The notes under the pieces: generated by a model
Seen by the model: the letters and a program-made list of their open reading frames with translations, nothing else
What the model was told of the DNA's origin: nothing
Databases searched by the model: none
NCBI RefSeq assembly: GCF_001279005.1
Contig: NZ_LGCN01000154.1
Span: forward strand, 1 to 64,000
Origin: Streptomyces caelestis
GTDB lineage: Bacteria > Actinomycetota > Actinomycetes > Streptomycetales > Streptomycetaceae
Length of the DNA stretch: 64,000 nt
Reading direction: 5' to 3'
Program-made: the position numbers and the translations under genes
Shown: in pieces, positions 58,871 to 64,000 of the stretch
Position numbering within the stretch: position 1 is the first letter of the stretch
How the letters are laid out: each line of letters begins with the position of its first letter

Positions 58871-59135
58871 GGGGGGCGCCTCCATGGTTTCCGTCAAGAC
58901 GCGCACAACGCGCTGCTGCCGCCGGACGCCTCCCACCTGCCGGTGGGCCGCCCCGTCACCCACAAGACCTACCGTGACGCCGCCCACCCCTCGCGGCTCC
59001 TGCTGCCGTTCACGAAGCGTGGGGCGGCGGACGAGGAGCAGCCGGCCCGCGACGCCCGGACGGCGAAGCCGGAGGGCGGGTGTCAGTGCCCGGTGGCACG
59101 CTGAGGCCAAAGGGAACCAGCGAAAGGACATCGCG
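58653..59135. other. Gap with a long hairpin and a decayed transporter end
   Basis: 483 bases without an intact gene. It contains the hairpin at 58665-58711, a minus-strand transporter-like fragment (separate entry), and a plus-strand stretch at about 58890-59100 that reads as plausible protein (FRQDAHNALLPPDASHL, VGRPVTHKTYRDAAHPSRLLLPF) but lacks a start and a known family. Confidence 0.5.
58665..58711. terminator. Long compound hairpin after the secreted PA14 protein gene
   Basis: Outer arms GGGTCCGACGCCG (58665-58677) and its complement (58699-58711) enclose a second perfect stem GCCGTCC/GGACGGC (58679-58685 and 58691-58697) with loop GAAGC. It starts 13 bases after the stop codon, a probable terminator. 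Confidence 0.7.
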
Positions 59136-59927
59136 GTGATCACCACTGACTTCGCCCCCGGCTCGCCCTGCATGCTCGACCTCGGCACCCCCGACGTCCG
59201 GGCCGCCGCCGCCTTCTACGGCGCGGTCCTCGGCTGGGACTACGAGCCCATGGGCGACGGGGAGGACGTGGAAGGGGGGATGTTCGGCAAGAACGGCAAG
59301 ATGGTCGCCGGACTCGGCAAGCTCACCGAGGAGGGCGCCCGTCCGGCGTGGATGATCTACTACACCGTCACGGACGCGGACGCGACGACCGAGGCCGTCG
59401 AGCGTGCCGGCGGCACCGTGCGGGTCCCCCCGACGGACCTCGAGCAGTGGGGGCGGATGGCGCAGTACAGCGACCCGCTGGGCGGCCAGTTCGCCGTCTG
59501 GCAGCCGGGGGAGAGCAAGGGCGTCGACCTGGTGGACGAGCCGGGCTCGCTGTGCTGGACCGAGCTGTACACGAGCGACGCGGCCGCCGCGAAGGAGTTC
59601 TACGGCGGAGTCCTCGGCTGGCGCTACAGCGACATGCGGATGCCGGGCGGCGAGGGCACCTACACCATGATCGTCCCGTCCGGTCTGCCGGAGGAACGGA
59701 TGCACGGCGGCCTGATGGAGGTCGGCAGGGAGGAGCTCGCCCTGGCGGGCGGCCGGCCGTACTGGCATCCGGTCTTCGCCGTCGCCGACTGCGACGCCGC
59801 GGTCGCCGCGGTGCGGGAACTCGGAGGGAGCGTGCAGATGGGGCCGGAGAACGCGCAGGGCGTGGGCCGCCTGGCCGTCTGCCTCGACCCCTTCGGGGCG
59901 GACTTCGTGGTGCTCGCCGAGATCTGA
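59136..59927 (+). CDS. Double VOC (glyoxalase/bleomycin-resistance fold) protein
   Basis: 263 residues made of two VOC domains: residues about 8-125 (PCMLDLGTPDVRAAAAFYGAVLGWDYE to DPLGGQFAVWQ) and about 135-260 (LCWTELYTSDAAAAKEFYGGVLGWRYS to DPFGADFVVLAE). Two-domain VOC proteins of this type are common in actinobacteria, often annotated as hydroxylases or dioxygenases; no substrate is assigned. GTG 59136 is preceded by GAAAGGA. Confidence 0.88.
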   Translation: MITTDFAPGSPCMLDLGTPDVRAAAAFYGAVLGWDYEPMGDGEDVEGGMFGKNGKMVAGLGKLTEEGARPAWMIYYTVTDADATTEAVERAGGTVRVPPTDLEQWGRMAQYSDPLGGQFAVWQPGESKGVDLVDEPGSLCWTELYTSDAAAAKEFYGGVLGWRYSDMRMPGGEGTYTMIVPSGLPEERMHGGLMEVGREELALAGGRPYWHPVFAVADCDAAVAAVRELGGSVQMGPENAQGVGRLAVCLDPFGADFVVLAEI

Positions 59928-59952
59928 GGGCCCGGCTCGCCGTGCCCCGACG

Positions 59953-60342
59953 TCACCGGGCCGGCCGCTGCGCGTACACCTCGATCTCGATCTTCATCCG
60001 GGGATCGGCGAGCCCGCACACGAGCATGGTGGCGGCCGGCCGGACCTCGCCGAAACAGCGGCGCAGGACCGGCCGGCAGGGCTCGAATTCGGCCCGGTCG
60101 GGCAGCAGGTAACGCACCCGCACCACATCGGCGAAGGTGCACCCCGCCTCGGCCGGCGCGGCCCCGATGTCGCGCAGACACTGCTCGGCCTGCTCCACCA
60201 CGTCGTCGGAGATCGTCATGGTGGTGTAGTCGAAGCCGGTCGTGCCGGACACGTGCACCGAGTCCCCGTGGATCACGGCGCGGGCATAACCGATCTGCTC
60301 CTCGAACGTCGAGCCGCCGAGGATCGCGCGTCGCTCTGTCAT
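59953..60342 (-). CDS. RidA/YjgF-family protein
   Basis: 129 residues with the family pattern GYARAVIHGDSVHVSGTTG near the N-terminus and the conserved Arg in LADPRMKIEIEVYAQ near the C-terminus, the residue that binds the carboxylate of 2-aminoacrylate in RidA enamine deaminases. Likely a reactive-enamine or imine hydrolase. Convergent with the VOC gene, 25 bases apart. Confidence 0.92.
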   Translation of the reverse strand: MTERRAILGGSTFEEQIGYARAVIHGDSVHVSGTTGFDYTTMTISDDVVEQAEQCLRDIGAAPAEAGCTFADVVRVRYLLPDRAEFEPCRPVLRRCFGEVRPAATMLVCGLADPRMKIEIEVYAQRPAR

Positions 60343-60507
60343 GCGCGGGACGCCATGGGGCCGGCATCGATACGTCCACTACGGCGGAGGGCATGACCTG
60401 ACATCTCCGGGCATATGCCGCGCCCCGGGCTTCGCCCCGAGCTCCCGCTGCCACGACCGCACGCCTTCGTCGTCCTCGCCGAGGAACCGCGCTCCGGCCG
60501 CGCGGCC

Positions 60508-60543
60508 GCCCGCGTCGCCGTCTCCCGTGCCCGCGTCGCCGTC
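60508..60543. repeat. Short direct repeat in a non-coding gap
   Basis: GCCCGCGTCGCCGTC occurs at 60508-60522 and 60529-60543, a 21-base period. It lies in the gene-free stretch 60343-60620, where the only frames are Arg/Ala-rich and unrecognised. Probably low-complexity DNA. Confidence 0.4.
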
Positions 60544-60620
60544 GCCCGGCGGAGGAACGCCCCGAACCCGCCGGTCGTGAACCCGCCGGCCACCGCCGGC
60601 CACCGTCGGCCAAGAGGTGC

Positions 60621-61271
60621 CTAGGCCGGGTGCAGCTCCCGTAGGGCGTCCAGCACCTCCTGGTCGGTGACCTGGTGGAAGTCCTCGTACCACTCGCCGA
60701 CGGACCGAAGCCGCTGCGGCTGGTACAGGGAGACCACGTCGTCGGCCTCGTCCCGCAGCGCCGCGGCGGTTTTGTGACCGCACACCGGCACGGCCAGCGT
60801 CAGCCGCAGGGGGCCACCGCGCCGAAGGCGCCGCAGCGCCGCGCGGGCGGTGATCCCCGTGACCAGTCCGTCGTCCACGACCACGATGCTGTGACCGCCG
60901 ACGTCCGGGACGGGGCGCCCGCCGCGGTAGACCCACTCCCGCCGGTGCAGCTCGACCCGTGCCCGGGCCACCTCGGCGCCGAGCCTGTCCTCCGAGAGGT
61001 CCAGGGCCCTCAGTCCCGTACGGTCGAACACCGGGGGGTCGTCCCCGGCGATCGCCCCGATACCCACGTCGGGGAACCCGGGGGCCCCGATCTTGCGGAC
61101 GACGAGGACGTCCAGGGGCACCCGCATCGCCCGGGCGATCTCCGCACCGACCGGGACGCCACCGCGGGGCAGCGCCAGCACGGTCACATTCGCGAGGTCG
61201 CCGCTGCTCGCCCACTCCAGCATCCTGACGGCCAGCTCCTGTCCGGCCTGCGCACGGCTTTGGAATCGCAC
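60621..61271 (-). CDS. Phosphoribosyltransferase-domain protein
   Basis: 216 residues of the type I PRTase fold. VTVLALPRGGVPVGAEIARAM and the PRPP-binding loop IVVVDDGLVTGITARAAL are clear. Proteins of this small family (often found beside dienelactone hydrolases) are widespread in actinobacteria and not well characterised; the base substrate is unknown. Confidence 0.88.
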   Translation of the reverse strand: MRFQSRAQAGQELAVRMLEWASSGDLANVTVLALPRGGVPVGAEIARAMRVPLDVLVVRKIGAPGFPDVGIGAIAGDDPPVFDRTGLRALDLSEDRLGAEVARARVELHRREWVYRGGRPVPDVGGHSIVVVDDGLVTGITARAALRRLRRGGPLRLTLAVPVCGHKTAAALRDEADDVVSLYQPQRLRSVGEWYEDFHQVTDQEVLDALRELHPA

Positions 61272-61402
61272 GGCTCGCTCCCTTCCTCGGCCACCCGTGC
61301 CGGGTAACCGTCATCGCCCCGCCACTCACCCGCGGGTGTCACGAGGGAGTACGAGGCGGACGTCGGAGCACGGCCGGGCGACCTCGACGCCGCCCGGCCC
61401 GT

Positions 61403-62311
61403 TCAGAGGCGCGGGGCCCCGGTCACCGACATCACCAGGGAGTACAGGGAGGTGGTGGCGGTGATGAACAGGCGGTTGTTCCTCGGTCCGCCGAAGGCGA
61501 TGTTGGAGACGGGCTCGGGCACCCGCAGCTTCCCGATGAGGGTGCCGTCGGGGTCGTAGCAGTGCACGCCGTCGTCGAGGGCGGCGGCCCACAGGCGGCC
61601 CTCGTCGTCGAAGCGGATGTTGTCGAAACGGACATCGCCCCGGCCCTCGGCGAAGACCTCGCCGTCGGACAGGGAGCCGTCCTCGCGGATGCCGTACACG
61701 TGGATCCGGGCGGCGCGCGAGTCGGAGACGTACAGCCGGCTCTCGTCGGGGGACAGAATGACCCCGTTGGGCCCTTCGAACCCCTCCGCGGCGAGGTGGA
61801 CGTCCCCCGACGCGGGGTCGATCCGGTACACGTTGCACGCGCCGATCTCCGACTCGGCGCGGTGGCCCTCGTAGTCGCTGATGATGCCGAAGTCCGGGTC
61901 GGAGAACCAGAGCGTGCCGTCGGAGCGTACGACGGAGTCGTTCGGGCTGTTGAGCCGCTTGCCGTCGTACCGGTCGGCGAGGACGGTCACGGTCCCGTCC
62001 GGCTCGGTGCGGGTCACGCGGCGGTTGCCCTGCTCGCAGGTGACCAGACGCCCCTGCCGGTCGACGGTGTTGCCGTTGCTGTGACCGGCAGGGGCGCGGA
62101 AGACGCCGACCGTGCCGGTGGCCTCGTCCCAGCGCAGGATGCGGTCGTTCGGGATGTCGCTCCAGAGCAGCTGGCGCCAGGCGGGCAGGTACAGCGGGCC
62201 CTCGGCCCAGCGGCAGCCGTCGTACAGGACCTCGAGCCTGCTGTCGCCGTTCACACAGCGTCCGGTACGGAAGCGGTCGTCCAGGATCTCGTACGGGCCG
62301 TCGGCGGGCAT
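61403..62311 (-). CDS. SMP-30/gluconolactonase-family lactonase
   Basis: 302 residues of the SMP-30 six-bladed propeller: RWAEGPLYLPAWRQLLWSDIPNDRI (metal-binding Glu), GHSNGNTVDRQGRLVTCEQGNRRV, LNSPNDSVVRSDGTLWFSDP (Asn/Asp ligands), and GPNGVILSPDESRLYVSDS. It probably opens a sugar lactone. ATG 62311 has GAGAGGA five bases upstream; an upstream start at 62353 would add 14 residues without a ribosome site. Confidence 0.92.
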   Translation of the reverse strand: MPADGPYEILDDRFRTGRCVNGDSRLEVLYDGCRWAEGPLYLPAWRQLLWSDIPNDRILRWDEATGTVGVFRAPAGHSNGNTVDRQGRLVTCEQGNRRVTRTEPDGTVTVLADRYDGKRLNSPNDSVVRSDGTLWFSDPDFGIISDYEGHRAESEIGACNVYRIDPASGDVHLAAEGFEGPNGVILSPDESRLYVSDSRAARIHVYGIREDGSLSDGEVFAEGRGDVRFDNIRFDDEGRLWAAALDDGVHCYDPDGTLIGKLRVPEPVSNIAFGGPRNNRLFITATTSLYSLVMSVTGAPRL

Positions 62312-62527
62312 GGCGTCCTCTCGTGGAGAGTGATCGGAGGGCGATTCAACCATGCGCGCCCGTCACGCCCGGCCGGGCGCGACGACGGGCGGCGACCGGG
62401 CCGGACACCGGCCCGGTTCGCGGAGCGCCTCGTGGTCCGGGCGGGCGTGCGCGCCGAGCGGCGTGGCGCCGGGGGCCGGGGAGGACCACGAGGGGCGCCA
62501 CCGCGCGGGCCGCGACCGGGGCGAGGC

Positions 62528-64000
62528 TCAGTCGAGGAGGCCGGCGACCATGGTGGCGAACTCCTCCGGGGTGGCGAGGCGGACGTCGAGCTGTTCGGCC
62601 TTCGCACGCTTGGAACCGGCTCCCTCGCCCGCGACCACGAGGGCGGTCTTCCTGGAGACGCTGGAAGAGGAGCGTCCGCCGGCCCGTTCGACGAGTTCGT
62701 TCATCTCGTTGCGGGAGAGCTTCTCCAGCTTCCCGGTCATCGCGCCGGTCACCACCACCGTCATCCCGGCCAGCGGGCCGTCCTCCGCCGGCGCGTCGCC
62801 CCCGGCCCCGGGGGGCGGCGGCGGAGTGGCGCCGGGTTCCGTCATGTTGACGCCGGCGGCGGCCAGCTTGTCGATGAGCGGCGCGAGTTCGGCCAGCTCC
62901 GCGACGATCGAGGGAGCCTTCTCCGCTCCGATGCCCTCGACCCGCTGCATGGCCTCGGCGTCCGCCGCGCGGACGTGGTCCATGGTGGCGAAGTGGCGGG
63001 CGATGCGCCGTGACATGGACCTTCCCGTGCCCCGCACGCCCAGCGCGCACAGCACCCGCGACAACGGCTGCTCCTTGGCCCTGGCGAGCGCGGCGAGCAG
63101 GTTGTCGGTGCTGGTCTCGCCCATCCGCTCCAGGGCGAGCAACTGCTCGCGCCGCAGGGTGAACAGATCGGCGAGATCGGCGATCAGGCCGGCGTCGACG
63201 AGCTGCACCACGCGGGTGGCGCCCAGACCCTCGATGTCGAGCTGGTCGCGGCCCGCGGCGTAGGCGAGGGACGCGACGAGGTGGCAGTTGCGGCCCTGGG
63301 CGCACCGCCAGCGTTCCTCACCGGTGTCGATGTCCGAACCGCAGCGCGGACACTGTGCCGGGAACTCGATCGGCCGTTCCTCACCCGTCCGCAGATGGGC
63401 CACCGGCGCCTCGATGCGGGGGATGACGTCGCCCGCGCGGTGGACCATGACGTGGTCGCCCAGGCGCAGGTCGCGGCGGGTGATGTCGGCCGGGTTGTGC
63501 AGGGTGGCGTAGGTGATGGTGGAGCCGTCGATGACGACCGGTTCGAGGACGCCGCGCGGCGCGATGATGCCGGTGCGGCCGACGTTCCACTCCACCTCCA
63601 GCAGACGGGTGATCTTCTCCACGGCCGGCAGCTTGTAGGCGATCGCCCAGCGCGGCGCGCGGGAGCCGGACCCCGCGGCCCGCCGGTCCTCGGCGAGGTC
63701 GGCCTTGACGACGATCCCGTCGATGCCGAACGGCAGCTCGGCGCGGACCGCGGCGATCTCCCCGACCCGGTCCAGGACCTCCTCGACGGTCTCGGCGACG
63801 GTGTCCGGGACGGCGGTCCGGGCGCTGGTGTGCACCCCGAGGCCCGCGGCGAACGCCATCAGGTCGCTGTGCGCGAAGTCGTTCAGCTTCTCGGCCAGTG
63901 CGGAGTCGGTGTCGGGCAGCGGCAGCAGTCCGTAGCCGAAGAACGTCATCGGCACCGTGTAGAGCCGCTCCCTGGCCCGCAGGGTGCCCGCCGCCGCGTT
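62528..64000 (-). CDS. ligA: NAD+-dependent DNA ligase (LigA), 5' end beyond the window
   Basis: 490 codons of the C-terminal part; the frame is open to the right edge ([23 protein letters not shown] reads through 63,955). Visible: the end of the adenylation domain ([18 protein letters not shown]), the OB domain, the four-cysteine zinc finger ([17 protein letters not shown], then C after six residues), helix-hairpin-helix repeats, and a BRCT domain ([27 protein letters not shown]). The catalytic KxDG lysine is outside the window. A proline-rich linker before BRCT and the AAAGT variant of the usual AAAGS suggest a second, divergent ligase copy, as many streptomycetes have. Confidence 0.93.
   Translation of the reverse strand, partial: NAAAGTLRARERLYTVPMTFFGYGLLPLPDTDSALAEKLNDFAHSDLMAFAAGLGVHTSARTAVPDTVAETVEEVLDRVGEIAAVRAELPFGIDGIVVKADLAEDRRAAGSGSRAPRWAIAYKLPAVEKITRLLEVEWNVGRTGIIAPRGVLEPVVIDGSTITYATLHNPADITRRDLRLGDHVMVHRAGDVIPRIEAPVAHLRTGEERPIEFPAQCPRCGSDIDTGEERWRCAQGRNCHLVASLAYAAGRDQLDIEGLGATRVVQLVDAGLIADLADLFTLRREQLLALERMGETSTDNLLAALARAKEQPLSRVLCALGVRGTGRSMSRRIARHFATMDHVRAADAEAMQRVEGIGAEKAPSIVAELAELAPLIDKLAAAGVNMTEPGATPPPPPGAGGDAPAEDGPLAGMTVVVTGAMTGKLEKLSRNEMNELVERAGGRSSSSVSRKTALVVAGEGAGSKRAKAEQLDVRLATPEEFATMVAGLLD

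Noticed and set aside
60343..60620. Possible small gene between RidA and the phosphoribosyltransferase (frames of 69 and 84 codons)
   Set aside because: Both are Arg/Ala-rich, contain a low-complexity direct repeat, and have no ribosome site or recognisable family.

Overview
The window is high-GC actinobacterial DNA: codon third positions are almost all G/C, GTG starts are common, and the genes found are typical of Streptomyces. About half of it (1 to about 32,850) is one end of a polyene macrolide biosynthetic cluster. A CoA ligase-primed loading PKS, a fused PabA-PabB, a PabC, a mycosamine aminotransferase/glycosyltransferase pair, a P450 with its ferredoxin, a type II thioesterase and four LuxR-family regulators together point to an aromatic heptaene of the candicidin / FR-008 type. 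The gene set and gene order agree with what I remember of the fsc (can) locus, so fsc symbols are used. This rests on recognition, not on a database comparison.

Layout of the cluster. 1-6141 (+) is the 3' end of a multimodular extender PKS whose last module (KS-AT-DH-KR-ACP) installs one double bond; it carries a C-terminal docking tail, so a further PKS acts after it. A very strong terminator follows. On the minus strand come a DrrAB-like exporter (6834-8709), the loading PKS FscA (8831-14080), PabAB, thioesterase, ferredoxin, P450, aminotransferase and glycosyltransferase (ending upstream at 21843). A divergent promoter region (21844-22190) separates these from the plus-strand regulators fscRIV, fscRIII, fscRII (22191-30787), then fscRI (PAS-LuxR) and pabC (to 32820), closed by a terminator that I take as the cluster edge. 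PabAB and PabC make p-aminobenzoate. FscA activates it and adds one malonyl unit without reduction, giving the p-aminoacetophenone head. The P450/ferredoxin pair oxidises the macrolactone and the aminotransferase/glycosyltransferase pair makes and attaches mycosamine. Other expected genes (remaining PKSs, sugar dehydratase, other oxidase) are not in the window. Two 19-bp elements resembling PAS-LuxR (PimM-type) operators lie upstream of fscA and in the fscMI/fscRIV divergent region.

From 32,850 to the end the genes are unrelated chromosomal functions: a secreted GH64 beta-1,3-glucanase behind a perfect 14-bp palindrome; a PAS/GAF/SpoIIE phosphatase; an AI-2E-family membrane protein; a class V aminotransferase with a DUF1990 protein; a long-chain acyl-CoA synthetase; a MacB-like ABC pair followed by a NarL-type two-component system; a DoxX protein; a frameshifted NTF2-like gene; pyruvate carboxylase; a membrane protein with a duplicated Cys-Cys loop; two methyltransferases; a large secreted PA14/propeller/CBM6/DUF1080 protein behind a 27-bp operator; a double VOC protein; RidA; a phosphoribosyltransferase; an SMP-30 lactonase; and the 3' part of an NAD+-dependent DNA ligase running off the right edge. 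No rRNA, tRNA, CRISPR array, insertion sequence or att site was recognised.
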